From NCBI GenBank assembly GCA_018970725.1, contig JAGWVU010000002.1, forward strand, positions 62,001 through 126,000: a stretch of 64,000 nt of DNA. Reading direction: 5' to 3'. This document shows positions 27,475 to 36,803 of the stretch, piece after piece. Source of the stretch: Verrucomicrobiota bacterium (lineage in GTDB: Bacteria > Verrucomicrobiota > Verrucomicrobiia > Verrucomicrobiales > DEV007). The first letter of the stretch is position 1, and each line of letters opens with the position of its first letter. The notes beneath the pieces are model-generated. The model was not told where the DNA came from. It saw nothing but the letters and a program-made list of their open reading frames with translations, and made no database searches. A program made the position numbers and the translations under genes.

Positions 27475-28188
27475 TCAAAGCAGGCGCTCCACCCAGGCGC
27501 GGGCGCTCAAGGCGTTGCGCCACCACTGGGCGAAAAAGGTTTGCGGCTCCATCCCGGGCGCGGCGAGCAGCACCAGGGCCGCCAGCACCAACACATTGAC
27601 CAAAAAAATCCAAACCAGCGAGAAAAACCGCCCATGGTGCGCCAGATCGGATTGCACCTGCCACAGCATCCACGCCGTGTAGAAGAGGTGAAAGCCCCAG
27701 GTGAACCCGAGGGCTGCATAGAAAATCCACTGCGCCATCGGGCCCGGATCCAGCCACCGTCCCAACCCGAAGAAGATCGCGGCCACCAGAACCGAGTAAA
27801 ACGGGAAGACGTAGGGTGAGAGCGCGATGAGGTGATTCGTCTTGGAAGCCAGAACGTGCCCGCCCCGGCTGGTCACTTCCGGCCAGGCCAGAATCCTCCC
27901 CCCACAGAGGATCGTGAAAAGCACGTGGGTCCATTCATGGCCGAAAACATAGAGCCAGGTGAAGGCCGGGCCCCGCAACCCGGCGAACGTGATGCTCCAG
28001 AGAAGGAACCCGATGTGAAACCACCAGACCGGAGGGGAAGTCCAAAACGTGTCGCGCACCGCGGCCGCAGCCAAGGTCTGCCCGAAGGTCCACAAGGTGA
28101 CCCAGAGCACCGGGACCAGCAAGAGCCCGGAGCCGATGCTCAACCATGCGGGAGGGAGTCCGAACGCGCTCCGCCGTTCCATCACCAC
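27475..28188 (-). CDS. Polytopic membrane protein with HEWTH motif
   Basis: A 237-residue protein with about five or six membrane spans. One carries YVFGHEWTHVLFTIL, an HExxH zinc-metallopeptidase-like motif in or near the membrane, around residue 85-95. This is compatible with an M50-like site-2 protease, but the downstream LDG-type motif is not obvious and the family is unclear. The start is Met1 (28188) or Met3. It lies 9 bp after the EF-P stop on the same strand, so it is probably cotranscribed with efp. Confidence 0.65.
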   Translation of the reverse strand: MVMERRSAFGLPPAWLSIGSGLLLVPVLWVTLWTFGQTLAAAAVRDTFWTSPPVWWFHIGFLLWSITFAGLRGPAFTWLYVFGHEWTHVLFTILCGGRILAWPEVTSRGGHVLASKTNHLIALSPYVFPFYSVLVAAIFFGLGRWLDPGPMAQWIFYAALGFTWGFHLFYTAWMLWQVQSDLAHHGRFFSLVWIFLVNVLVLAALVLLAAPGMEPQTFFAQWWRNALSARAWVERLL

Positions 28189-28197
28189 CCTCCCGGT

Positions 28198-28758
28198 TCA
28201 CGCCCGCGACATGTATTTCTTGGTCTCGGTGCTGATCTTGAGGACATCACCCTCTTTCACGAACAAAGGGACCTGGACTTCCAGGCCGGTCTCCAGCTTG
28301 GCGGGTTTCGTCGGATTGTTCGCGGTATCCCCTTTCATCCCCTCGGCCGCTTCCACCACTTTCAGTTCGACCGAAGACGGCAGTTCCACGCTGACCGGTT
28401 TGTCCTCCACATAAAGGATGTCACACGCGAGGTTCTCCGTGAGCAGTTGCTCGTTTCCTTCCAGGAGGGCCGGGCTCAGGGTCGTCATTTCAAAGGTGTT
28501 CGGATCCATGAAGTGAAAACCCTCGGCATCCGCGTAATTGAACTCCAGGGTGACCCGTTCCAGGCTGAGCACGTCCACCTTGTCCGAACTGGCAAAGCGA
28601 ATGTCCTTCGTCCGGCCGGAGGCAAACGACCGGATCGTGGCCATGACCAAGGCGTTGCCCTTGCCCGGAGTCCGGTGTTCGAGGCCGATCACCAGCCCCT
28701 GTTCACCCTTGTATTCAATGCACTGTCCCTTTTTCAGCTGGGTTGCGACGACTGCCAT
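28198..28758 (-). CDS. efp: Elongation factor P
   Basis: A 186-residue translation factor that relieves ribosome stalling at polyproline stretches. The KOW-like N-terminal domain starts MAVVATQLKKGQCIEY. The modified-lysine loop reads EHRTPGKGNALV, with the target Lys at residue 33. The two OB-type domains end in the SVELPSSVELKVVEA and GEVQVPLFVKEGDVLKI-like segments (ETGLEVQVPLFV here) and YMSRA. Length is standard. Downstream comes the HEWTH membrane protein; upstream a divergent glycosyltransferase. Confidence 0.97.
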   Translation of the reverse strand: MAVVATQLKKGQCIEYKGEQGLVIGLEHRTPGKGNALVMATIRSFASGRTKDIRFASSDKVDVLSLERVTLEFNYADAEGFHFMDPNTFEMTTLSPALLEGNEQLLTENLACDILYVEDKPVSVELPSSVELKVVEAAEGMKGDTANNPTKPAKLETGLEVQVPLFVKEGDVLKISTETKKYMSRA

Positions 28759-28842
28759 AAAAAACGTTCGGTAGATTTGCGGATTCCGGATCCCGGCGCG
28801 AGTCCCTCGACAGACGGGCGTTCCACGTGTATTCAGCCTGCC

Positions 28843-30012
28843 ATGCCGCCGAAGCCCGTGGTCGCCAGTTACTGCGTGACATTCCTCGCTCCCGAGATGC
28901 TCCACGTGTATCGGCAGATCCGCGGTTTGCAAGAGTTTCAACCCGTCGTGCTCACCGAGAAATGGATTCACCGGGATCGGTTCCCGTTCGATCCCTCCCT
29001 CGTCGAGGTGATTCCCCGCGCCCGCCTGCGCGCCTTGCGGAAGCTATGGTACAAACAGGTCACCCGGCGTCCCATCCCTGCCTCCGCCCGGCAGGTCCAA
29101 ACCATCGAACGCGTCCTGCGCCAGCGCGAAGCCCGGGTGCTCCATGTCTATTTCGGCCACATCGGCCTCTACCTGCTGCCCTTGTTGCGCAAGCGCCTTC
29201 TCCCCACCGTGGTGTCCTTTCACGGGGCCGATGCCGGGGTGGATCACCACCAGCCGCAGCATCGCGCCGCCCTGTTGGAGCTGTTCCAAGTCGCGGACCG
29301 GCTCCTCGTCCGGTCCGAGGCTCTCGCCACGGAACTGCGCAAGGCCGGTTGCCCGGAGGCCAAGCTCCGGCTCAACCGGACCGGGATTCCCCTGGAGGAT
29401 TGGCCCTCCGTGGCCCGGGAAGTTCCCGCCGATGGCGCCTGGCGCCTCCTTCAAGCTTGCCGCTTGATCGAGAAAAAAGGTCTCGACCTCTCGTTGCGCG
29501 CCTTCGCCCGGCTCCATCGGGATTATCCCGCCGCCCGATTGGTCATCGCCGGGGAAGGTCCCTTGCAAACCGGTCTGGAAGCGCTGGCCCGGGAGCTGGG
29601 TATCCAAGACGCCGTTGCGTTCCGCGGGTTTCTCGATGAAGCCGGGCTCCGGGCCGAGATGCAACGTGCCCATCTCTTCCTCCACCCCAGCCGGACCGGA
29701 AGCGATGGCAACCAGGAGGGCGTGCCCAACTCCATGCTTGAGGCCATGGCCACCGGCCTGCCCGTCCTCGCCACCCACCACGGCGGGATCCCTGAAGCCG
29801 TGACCGACGGCGTGAGCGGTCTCCTGGTCCCGGAGAACGACGGCCCGGCGCTGACCGCGGCGTTGCGACGCTTGATCGATGACCCGGACCTCGCCCGCCG
29901 CCTCGGCACCGCGGGTTGCGCCTCCGTGAGGGAAACGTTCAGCTCCGCCGCGCGGGTCGCGGATCTGGAGCGCATTTATGCCGAGGTGGGGTCCAGGTGG
30001 AAAGCTGGATGA
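28843..30012 (+). CDS. Glycosyltransferase, GT4 family
   Basis: A 389-residue GT-B-fold transferase. The N-terminal half contains PTVVSFHGADAGVDHHQP and LLVRSEALATELRKAGC. The C-terminal nucleotide-sugar domain has LLQACRLIEKKGLDLSL, RLVIAGEGPLQ and the acidic EGVPNSMLEAMATGLPVLATHHGGIPE motif that binds the sugar nucleotide. Substrate unknown; it probably adds a sugar to an exopolysaccharide, LPS or glycolipid. The ATG at 28843 is chosen because MPPKPVVASYCVTF leads straight into the fold. Confidence 0.93.
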   Translation: MPPKPVVASYCVTFLAPEMLHVYRQIRGLQEFQPVVLTEKWIHRDRFPFDPSLVEVIPRARLRALRKLWYKQVTRRPIPASARQVQTIERVLRQREARVLHVYFGHIGLYLLPLLRKRLLPTVVSFHGADAGVDHHQPQHRAALLELFQVADRLLVRSEALATELRKAGCPEAKLRLNRTGIPLEDWPSVAREVPADGAWRLLQACRLIEKKGLDLSLRAFARLHRDYPAARLVIAGEGPLQTGLEALARELGIQDAVAFRGFLDEAGLRAEMQRAHLFLHPSRTGSDGNQEGVPNSMLEAMATGLPVLATHHGGIPEAVTDGVSGLLVPENDGPALTAALRRLIDDPDLARRLGTAGCASVRETFSSAARVADLERIYAEVGSRWKAG

Positions 30013-30047
30013 GGTTTCACTCTGCCCCCAGCTCGTGAGACCCGGGG

Positions 30048-30749
30048 CTACTCCCCCTGCGGCAACCGATCCGGCTCGACAAAGACCGCGCCCTGTCGCT
30101 TCACCTCCGCGATGAAGCCTTCCACCACCGGAAGGAGCCAGGGACAATCCCCCGGGCGGACCGATGGCACAGGCCCGGACGCAAGAATCGGATAGATCCA
30201 TTCGTGCAAGATGTAAACCCCGGCACGGCACCGTTTCAAGTCGCCGCGCAAGGACGTGGCAATGCGCCATTGGTTTCCCGGGAAAGGAAAAATATCCCAG
30301 GCGAAATTGGTGATCGGATAGAGATCCCGGCCGGTGCGCGCCAACACCCGTTGCACCCCCTGGCTCAGGATGCCTCCCGGGGGACGGAACCAGCGGGAAC
30401 GATAGTGATCCCGGCCGAGGGCTTTGCCAATCGCCGCATCGCACCGTTCCAGATCCGCCGCCAATGCTTCTTCGGTCAGGCTCAGGGGACTGACATGGGC
30501 AAAGGAATGATTTACCAGCAGGTGGCCCCCGGCCTCGATCCGGCGGCACACTTCCGGCCGGCGTTCCACTTCACGCCCGACGACACAAAAGCCGGCCCGG
30601 ATCCCGTGGTGGTCCAGAAGATCGAGGAGCGCCTCTGTTCTTCCGGCCCCCGCCGGGCCATCGTCGAACGTGAGGATGACCTGACCTCGCTCCAGCCCGA
30701 GATCCTCACTGCGCCGCAAGATGGACCCTCTCACCCCGCTGATCCTCAC
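30048..30749 (-). CDS. Polysaccharide deacetylase family protein
   Basis: A 233-residue NodB-homology protein that removes N- or O-acetyl groups from polysaccharides. The motif-1 LTFDDGPAGAGRTEALL holds the catalytic Asp and metal-binding Asp; motif 2, VNHSFAH, supplies the two metal His, and motif 3 is RWFRPPGGILS. HEWIYPIL fits motif 5. It lacks a signal peptide in the present start. The start overlaps the DUF1552 stop (ATGA), so it is coupled to that operon, which is unusual. Confidence 0.92.
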   Translation of the reverse strand: MRISGVRGSILRRSEDLGLERGQVILTFDDGPAGAGRTEALLDLLDHHGIRAGFCVVGREVERRPEVCRRIEAGGHLLVNHSFAHVSPLSLTEEALAADLERCDAAIGKALGRDHYRSRWFRPPGGILSQGVQRVLARTGRDLYPITNFAWDIFPFPGNQWRIATSLRGDLKRCRAGVYILHEWIYPILASGPVPSVRPGDCPWLLPVVEGFIAEVKRQGAVFVEPDRLPQGE

Positions 30750-32098
30750 ACTTCACCCAGAGGCTGCACGGCATCCGCGAAGGCCTCTTCCCTGCCGCCC
30801 ATTTCCCGGAGGAGACGCAAATGGAGCCGGTTGAGCGGCGTCTTCTGATCCGTCAGGACCACATGCCGCCCGGGGTGCAAACGACCTCCCCCGTTCCCGG
30901 CCACGATGATCGGCAACCGATCGTGTTGATGCCGGTCCGGATCCCCCAGACCTGAACCCCAAAGAATCATGGAGTTCTCCAGCAGCGTCCTGCCATCCAC
31001 ATCCCTGGCTCCTTTCAGCTTTTTCAAGAAGTAGGCGAACTGCCGGATGTAAAACTGGTCTATCTTGGTCAGTTTGGCGAGTTCCTCTGGTTTTCCTTGG
31101 TGATGGGAAATCGTATGATGGCCCTGCGTGATCCCGATCGAAGGCATCGTCCGGTTGTTTCCGTCGTGCGATTGCAGGAAACTGATGACGCGCGTTGAGT
31201 CTGTGACAAAAGCCAGATACATCATGTCGAACATCACTTGCAGATGTTCTTCATAACTTTCCGGAACGCCTTTCGGGGCGGGCACGCCGGGGTCCGGCGG
31301 GAGTCCGAATTTCTCGAGGTTCTGGATGCGCCGTTCGATCTCCCGGATGCCGGTAAGGTATTCGTCGAGTTTCTGCTGGTCGTTGCGCCCCAACTCGGCA
31401 TGCATTTTTTTGGCATCGGTGAGCACGAAATCGAGCAGCGAACGCTGCCGGATCCGGGCCCGTTCCAGATTGGCCTTGCGCTGTTCACCCTGACCGACCC
31501 CGAAGAGACGCTCGAAGACCTGCCTTGGATTGGCTTCCGGGGCCATCGGCTGGGTTTCGGAACGCCAGGAAACATTGAATTGATAGGCGCAGGAATAACC
31601 GGAATCACATACCCCGGAACGCCGCACCGATTCCGTGCCCAGTTCCAACGAGGCAAACCGGGTCTGATCCGCCACGAGCTGGGCCATGAGCTGGTCCACG
31701 GAAACCCCGACCTTGATGTCAGCTCCCGCGGTCTTGTAAGCACGGACCCCGGTCAGGAAGGTGGCGTTGGCCCGGGCATGGTCCCCTCCCCCATCCCCCA
31801 TGGACCACCCCGCCTTCTGTTCCAAGCCCTTGATGATCTGAATGTCCTGACGCAGGTCCGAAAGCCCCTGCAAAATGGGACTCATCGCGTATTCCCCGTT
31901 GGCGTCCTGAATTTCCCAATCGCTCAGGTTCACGCCGTTCGGCTTGTAAATGAAGGCGGCCCGCAACGGAGCCCCGGACGCCGTCCGGCCGGGACCGGGC
32001 TCGGCAAGCGCCTTGGGCGCCCCGAAACATTCCAGCGCCGGAAGCGCCACCACGGCTCCGAGGCCTCGGAGGAATTTGCGTCGTTCAATCGGATTCAT
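30746..32098 (-). CDS. DUF1552 protein, Tat-like N-terminus
   Basis: A 450-residue secreted protein of the DUF1552 family, found mainly in Planctomycetes and Verrucomicrobia. The N-terminus MNPIERRKFLRGLGAVVALP has a twin-arginine-like RRKFLR motif and hydrophobic stretch. The conserved DUF1552 stretches are FIYKPNGVNLSDWEI, DHARANATFLTGVRA, SQHDGNN-like (LQSHDGNNRTMPSIGITQGHH) and NSMILWGSGLGDPDRH. It lies 12 bp downstream of the DUF1592 gene and the two are nearly always paired. Role unknown; thought to act in extracytoplasmic degradation. Confidence 0.93.
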   Translation of the reverse strand: MNPIERRKFLRGLGAVVALPALECFGAPKALAEPGPGRTASGAPLRAAFIYKPNGVNLSDWEIQDANGEYAMSPILQGLSDLRQDIQIIKGLEQKAGWSMGDGGGDHARANATFLTGVRAYKTAGADIKVGVSVDQLMAQLVADQTRFASLELGTESVRRSGVCDSGYSCAYQFNVSWRSETQPMAPEANPRQVFERLFGVGQGEQRKANLERARIRQRSLLDFVLTDAKKMHAELGRNDQQKLDEYLTGIREIERRIQNLEKFGLPPDPGVPAPKGVPESYEEHLQVMFDMMYLAFVTDSTRVISFLQSHDGNNRTMPSIGITQGHHTISHHQGKPEELAKLTKIDQFYIRQFAYFLKKLKGARDVDGRTLLENSMILWGSGLGDPDRHQHDRLPIIVAGNGGGRLHPGRHVVLTDQKTPLNRLHLRLLREMGGREEAFADAVQPLGEV

Positions 32099-32110
32099 GG
32101 GAGTATCATC

Positions 32111-34417
32111 TCAATTTCGGGCCACACGGTTTCCGTCCCCGCGTCGATTTTGAAACGCCGGACTGGAAATCACTTCATCGATCACCGCCCGCAACGTCGC
32201 ATTCTTGCGTTCCACCTCCGTCACGATCCGTTCCAGCTCCGGTCGGTCGTAGAATTCCAACCCGCGACCCAGGGCATAGACCATGATTTTTTCCACCATC
32301 GCCCGGTGCACATCCCGCTTCCGGGAGGTGGCGAGGATCTTCACCAGCTCATCGGCATTCGCGAAGGTCTCCCCGGTGACCAGTTTGCCCGCCGTTTCGA
32401 TCGGCTTCCCGTTTTCGTCTTTCCGCCACTGCCCCAGCGCGTTGTAATGCTCGAAAGCCAATCCGATCGGATCCATCCGGGCATGGCACGAGGCGCAGAG
32501 CGCCTCCTGGCGGTGCAACGCCATGAGTTCGCGAACCGTCGGATTTTTCAGCCCGGGTTTCTTGGCGGACTCCAACGGCGGAATGTTCGGTGGCGGCGGC
32601 GGCGCGGGGGCTCCCAGGATATTTTCTAACACGAAGAGGCCCCGCTTGACCGGAGAGGTTCTCGTCGGATTGGAGGTGACCGCGTGAAACGTCGCCTGGC
32701 CAAGGATTCCACTCGTCCGCCCTTGCAACGGCACCTTGCGCATTTCCCGCCCGCTCACTTTCGGGAAGCCATAATACGCCGCCAGTTTCTCGGAGACGAA
32801 GGTGTAATCCGCCGTGAGCAGTTCAGTCACCGGCCGCTTCTCCCGCAGCACGTGGGCGAAGAGCATTTCCGATTCCCGTTGCATGTCCCGCCGCAGCTCG
32901 ACGCTGAAAAAGCGCAACGCTTCCTCCAAGCGCTTGGATCCGAGAATGGCGCGGGCATCGAGGTTTATGGTCGTCACATCCCGCGCTTGCAACCATTGGC
33001 CGACAAAATTCACCACGAACCGATCCGCCTTGGGATCCTGCAACATCCGCTCCACCTCCGAAGCCAGTTGCGCCCTCAAAACCCCTTTCCGCGCCGTATC
33101 GAGCAGCGCCGCATCCGGGAGCGAACTCCACAGAAAGTAGGAGAGCCGCGAGGCCAGCGCAAACTCGTCCAGGGGAACGACCTTGGCGGGATCATCCGGT
33201 CGCGGTTGCGTCTCGGACCGGAAGAGAAACCTTGGAGACACCAGCATGGCCGCCATTGCCTGCCGGATCCCTTCCTCGAAACTGGTGTCCGGCTGATGAT
33301 CTGTCGTCAGGGCGATCGCCACGAGCTTGTCCAGCGTCGCGGAATCGAGCGGGCGACGGAAGGCCCGCTCCGCCAGATTCCCAAGGATTTTCCGGGCATA
33401 AGCTTCCCGTCCCGCCTGATCCTGCCAGCCCGGGGGCGGACCGTCTACCATGATCCTTTTGTATTCGTTTGAGTACTCTATGAACGACCCGTCCAGTGGC
33501 CCCTCGAACCGCATCCCCTCCACCCGCGCCGTCAGTGGCTTCTCCCCTTCCTTCGCCGGTTTCGCCGGCACCAGCTCCACGGAGAATTTCTGGTTCCCCC
33601 TTTCGAGCTTCGTCTTCCCCGTCAGAAGGATCCGTTGCCGGCTGTCCCAGCCGATCTCATCCTCCGCCACGACGCGCTCCCCCACCCTCGCGCGGAGCAA
33701 GGCCGTGTTTTCCGTGGCCTCGATGGACCCGCTCACTTTGAAAGCGATCTCCACCTTGTATTCGCCGGTCGCGGGAACCCACTTGGTGGCTTCGAGCGCC
33801 TTGGTCTTGTCGAACGGGAGATAGCCGTTGGACAAGCCGAACGTGCGTTGCGGAATTCGTCCGGGAATGAGCGGCAGCGCTTCCGCCACAATCTCTTGCG
33901 CCGCCGCCATGTATTTTTCCATAAGCAACGGCGACAGACTCAAGACATCGCCAATGGTATCAAACCCGTAGCCGGTGTCGTCCGGCGGAAAATTGTCATC
34001 GACCGGGAAATCGACGCCGAGCAGGTCCTTGACGGAGAATCGATATTCCTCGCGGTTCAAACGCCGGATGGTGACCCGGCCGGGATCCGGATTTTGAGGA
34101 TCGAGTTGAAACACCTGCCGCTCGATCCACCCGGCCAGCGCCGCGCGTTCGGCGTCGCCCGGTTGATCCTTCTCCGCGGGCGGCATAAGATGGGTTTCCA
34201 GGTTGTGCCAGACGCGGTCCCAAAGTCCGACCTTGCGCACGGCGGCCGCCTCGTCCGCGAAGTCAAGGGACACGTCTCCCTTGGTGGCTCCATCCCCGTG
34301 ACAATCGAAACAGTAATTCGCGAGGAACGGTTCCACCTGTTCCCGGTAAACCGAACCCCCCGCAGCCCGGGCGGAAGAGGCCGCGAGACCGAGAACGACG
34401 ATGATCCACTGTTTCAT
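32111..34417 (-). CDS. DUF1592/DUF1588/DUF1585/DUF1587/DUF1595 multidomain protein with c-type haem motif
   Basis: A 768-residue exported protein, signal peptide MKQWIIVVLGLAASSARA. Domains in order as in PVC bacteria: a planctomycete-type cytochrome c motif (CFDCH, residues ~35-40), DUF1587 (VTIRRLNREEYRFSVKDLLG), DUF1595 (NLAERAFRRPLD), DUF1592 (FLFRSETQP...LASRLSYFLWSSLPDAALLDTA), DUF1588 (HAVTSNPTRTSPVKRGLFVLENIL, and a second CxxCH, CASCHARMDPIG) and DUF1585 (ALGRGLEFYDRPEL). The start could be 34417 or 34435. Pair partner is the DUF1552 gene. Function unproven; a role in extracytoplasmic polymer oxidation is often proposed. Confidence 0.93.
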   Translation of the reverse strand: MKQWIIVVLGLAASSARAAGGSVYREQVEPFLANYCFDCHGDGATKGDVSLDFADEAAAVRKVGLWDRVWHNLETHLMPPAEKDQPGDAERAALAGWIERQVFQLDPQNPDPGRVTIRRLNREEYRFSVKDLLGVDFPVDDNFPPDDTGYGFDTIGDVLSLSPLLMEKYMAAAQEIVAEALPLIPGRIPQRTFGLSNGYLPFDKTKALEATKWVPATGEYKVEIAFKVSGSIEATENTALLRARVGERVVAEDEIGWDSRQRILLTGKTKLERGNQKFSVELVPAKPAKEGEKPLTARVEGMRFEGPLDGSFIEYSNEYKRIMVDGPPPGWQDQAGREAYARKILGNLAERAFRRPLDSATLDKLVAIALTTDHQPDTSFEEGIRQAMAAMLVSPRFLFRSETQPRPDDPAKVVPLDEFALASRLSYFLWSSLPDAALLDTARKGVLRAQLASEVERMLQDPKADRFVVNFVGQWLQARDVTTINLDARAILGSKRLEEALRFFSVELRRDMQRESEMLFAHVLREKRPVTELLTADYTFVSEKLAAYYGFPKVSGREMRKVPLQGRTSGILGQATFHAVTSNPTRTSPVKRGLFVLENILGAPAPPPPPNIPPLESAKKPGLKNPTVRELMALHRQEALCASCHARMDPIGLAFEHYNALGQWRKDENGKPIETAGKLVTGETFANADELVKILATSRKRDVHRAMVEKIMVYALGRGLEFYDRPELERIVTEVERKNATLRAVIDEVISSPAFQNRRGDGNRVARN

Positions 34418-34488
34418 GTTCCGCACCAAGGACATATTGACTCTGACCGGAACGGCACCAGACCGCTCGGTTTTTCTAGGGAGAGTTA

Positions 34489-34516
34489 CGGTGAACAAAC
34501 GGTGAAGGGCGGTGAA
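34489..34516. repeat. Three phased direct repeats of CGGTGAA (TTCACCG)
   Basis: CGGTGAA occurs at 34489-34495, 34500-34506 and 34510-34516, with periods of 11 and 10 bp, about one helical turn. On the minus strand this reads TTCACCG three times, about 55-80 bp upstream of the DUF1592 gene start. A fourth copy is at 34706-34712. Tandem half-sites on one DNA face are typical of OmpR/PhoB-type regulators. The rest of the 34418-34737 gap has no gene I can support. Confidence 0.5.
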
Positions 34517-34737
34517 GAACGGCGGAAAACTCCCCCTGAACCCGGCTTTGCCAACAAGTCCCCGGCGGATCCCGGCAGGTTCCTCACAGTGCCATAATCC
34601 GCACAAATCACTGATTTCTAGTCACTTGTGGAGGAAAGTCCCACTTCTTCACATCCATAAGAAGAAGATGGAGAAGGATCCCCAACCCGATCTCTTTCTT
34701 CAGAGCGGTGAACAACCGGGACAAAATCACGCAGCGG

Positions 34738-35715
34738 TCAGCAGATGGAGAGGGCCTTCTTGACGACGTCCATCGGCCGGGGCAGTTGCACCTCCTCGAG
34801 GCGCGGACTGTAAATGGCCGGGGCATCGATCGCGGAAACGCGCGCCACCGGGGCGTCCAGATCATCGAACGCCTTCTCCTGGATCATCGCGGTGATTTGC
34901 GCTCCTACGCCGCAGAACGGCTTGTTCTCCTCCACCACCACGACACGGTGGGTTTTGCGGACGGACTCAAGGACGGTCTCCTCGTCCAACGGACGGATGG
35001 AGCGGAGGTCGACGACTTCCGCCTTGATGTCGTGCTCCGCCTCGAGAAGTTCCGCCGCCTTGAGGCAGGTGATCACGGCCCGGCCGTGGGCCACCAAGGT
35101 GAGGTCGGAACCGGAGCGTTTCACGTCAGCGACACCCAACGGGATGGTGTATTCGCCCTCCGGTACGTCCCAGAGTTCGCCATAGAGCTTGGTGTTCTCC
35201 ATTACGTAGACCGGGTCGTTGTCCCGGATCGCGGTCTTCATGAGGCCCTTGGCATCGTAGGCCGTGGCCGGGCAGACCACCTTGAGCCCGGGCATGTTCC
35301 CAAAGAGGTTTTCCGGGGTGTGCGAGTGGGTCGCTCCGACGTTGGTTCCGCCATTGGCCGGGCCGCGGACCACGATGGGGCAATGGAGCAAGCCGCCGGA
35401 CATGTAACGGACCGTGGCGGCGTTGTTGATCATCTGGTCGAAGGCCACGTAGGCGAAGCTCCAGAACATGAGTTCCATCACGGGACGCAACCCGAGCATG
35501 CTGGCACCGACCCCCATCCCGATGAATCCGGCCTCGGAGATCGGGGCGTCGATGACCCGTTTGTCGCCATACTTCGCCCAGAGACCTTGGGTCACCTTGT
35601 AGGCTCCATTGTATTGGGCGACCTCCTCCCCGATGATGAAGACGTTCGGATCGCGCTCGATCTCCTCGGCAAGAGCTTCGCGGATGGCGGTGCGGTAATC
35701 GATTTGGCGGCTCAT
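34738..35715 (-). CDS. pdhB: Pyruvate dehydrogenase E1 component, beta subunit
   Basis: A 325-residue transketolase-like beta subunit. N-terminal MSRQIDYRTAIREALAEEI leads to FIIGEEVAQYNGAYKVTQGL (TPP-contacting Glu) and VIDAPISEAGFIGMGVGAS. PIVVRGPANGGTNVGATHSH and the C-terminal transketolase domain (DLTLVAHGRAV, VVDLRSIRPLDEETV) follow. It overlaps the alpha-subunit stop by one base. It makes acetyl groups for the lipoyl E2; no E2 or E3 gene follows. A branched-chain E1 is possible, but pyruvate is the usual call for this sequence type. Confidence 0.92.
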   Translation of the reverse strand: MSRQIDYRTAIREALAEEIERDPNVFIIGEEVAQYNGAYKVTQGLWAKYGDKRVIDAPISEAGFIGMGVGASMLGLRPVMELMFWSFAYVAFDQMINNAATVRYMSGGLLHCPIVVRGPANGGTNVGATHSHTPENLFGNMPGLKVVCPATAYDAKGLMKTAIRDNDPVYVMENTKLYGELWDVPEGEYTIPLGVADVKRSGSDLTLVAHGRAVITCLKAAELLEAEHDIKAEVVDLRSIRPLDEETVLESVRKTHRVVVVEENKPFCGVGAQITAMIQEKAFDDLDAPVARVSAIDAPAIYSPRLEEVQLPRPMDVVKKALSIC

Positions 35716-36803
35716 CAGTCGTTGAAGAAATGTTTTCCGGTCAGGCCCGATTCGGTTTGGTGATCGACCTCGTGATAGACATCGGCAGTGATGTCGGCTT
35801 CGGCGGGCCAGGGGGATTGCTCGGCGAACTGGGCGGAAGCCTCCGCCTCCTGCAAGGCTTCCCGGTTGAGCTGGCGGTAATCCTCCTCGGTGATGACCCC
35901 TTCCTCGAGCAGGGTGTTCTTCCAGCGGGTGATTGGATCGAACAGGTTCTCGTGTTGTTCGATCTCCTCTTTGGTGCGGTAGACCTTCGAATTCGCGTCC
36001 GCAACGGAATGGCCGCGATACCGGTAAGTGGCCACTTCCACGATCGTCGGCCGGGATTCGTTGTGGGCTCGTTGCATCGCCCGGTGGAAACCGGCGCGGA
36101 GTTCGTAGACGTCCCAGCCGTTGAACGCGTCCCACGCCATGTTATAGCCCTCGGCGCGTTTCGCCAGAAAGTCGGGGTAAGCGGAGGAACGTTCCTGGCT
36201 CGTCCCCATGGAGTAGCCGTTGTTCTCGATGACGTAGATCACCGGGATATCCCAAAGCGAGGCGAGGTTCAGCGACTCGTGGAAGGCGCCTTGGTTGACC
36301 GCTCCATCGCCGAGGAAACAGAGGCAACAACCGGTCTTGCCCTGATATTTCAACGCGAAGGCAATCCCGAGACCGAGAGGCGTCTGGCCGCCCACGATCC
36401 CGTGCCCGCCCCAGAAATTCTTGTCTGGTGCGAAGTAATGCATCGAACCGCCCTTGCCCTTGGAGCATCCGGTCGCCTTGCCGTAAAGCTCGGCCATGCA
36501 CTCGTTCATCGACATGCCGACCGCCAACGCGTGCCCGTGATCGCGGTAAGCGGTGATCATGTGGTCGTTCGGTCCCAGCAGCGAAGCGGCGGACACGGCC
36601 ACCGATTCCTGGCCGATGTATAGGTGGAGGAATCCGCCGATGCGTCCTTGAGAATACGCTTTGTTGGAGCGTTCCTCAAAGTTCCGGATGCGCACCATGT
36701 CGCGCAGGAAACGCACCTTGTCCGACGCTTCCAAGCTCTGGTTGATGGCCTCCCGGGCAAACTGGGCGCCGGTGCCGGATTCGTTTTTCAGTATCGCGGA
36801 CAT
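35715..36803 (-). CDS. pdhA: Pyruvate dehydrogenase E1 component, alpha subunit
   Basis: A 362-residue thiamine-diphosphate subunit that decarboxylates pyruvate. The TPP motif is FLGDGAVNQGAFHESLN...IENN (residues 164-195). YRDHGHALAVG and GCSKGKGGSMHYF are typical of PDH alpha, and RYRGHSVADANSKVYRTKEE is near the phosphorylation-loop region in mitochondria. The start at 36803 is chosen since MSAILKN precedes the fold, and the frame upstream is antisense to mnmG's leader. Divergent from mnmG. Confidence 0.94.
   Translation of the reverse strand: MSAILKNESGTGAQFAREAINQSLEASDKVRFLRDMVRIRNFEERSNKAYSQGRIGGFLHLYIGQESVAVSAASLLGPNDHMITAYRDHGHALAVGMSMNECMAELYGKATGCSKGKGGSMHYFAPDKNFWGGHGIVGGQTPLGLGIAFALKYQGKTGCCLCFLGDGAVNQGAFHESLNLASLWDIPVIYVIENNGYSMGTSQERSSAYPDFLAKRAEGYNMAWDAFNGWDVYELRAGFHRAMQRAHNESRPTIVEVATYRYRGHSVADANSKVYRTKEEIEQHENLFDPITRWKNTLLEEGVITEEDYRQLNREALQEAEASAQFAEQSPWPAEADITADVYHEVDHQTESGLTGKHFFND

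Noticed and set aside
28820-28829. GTTCCACGTG, a half parS site before the glycosyltransferase
   Set aside because: Only 10 bases match and the right half is different (TATT), so it is not counted as a fourth site.
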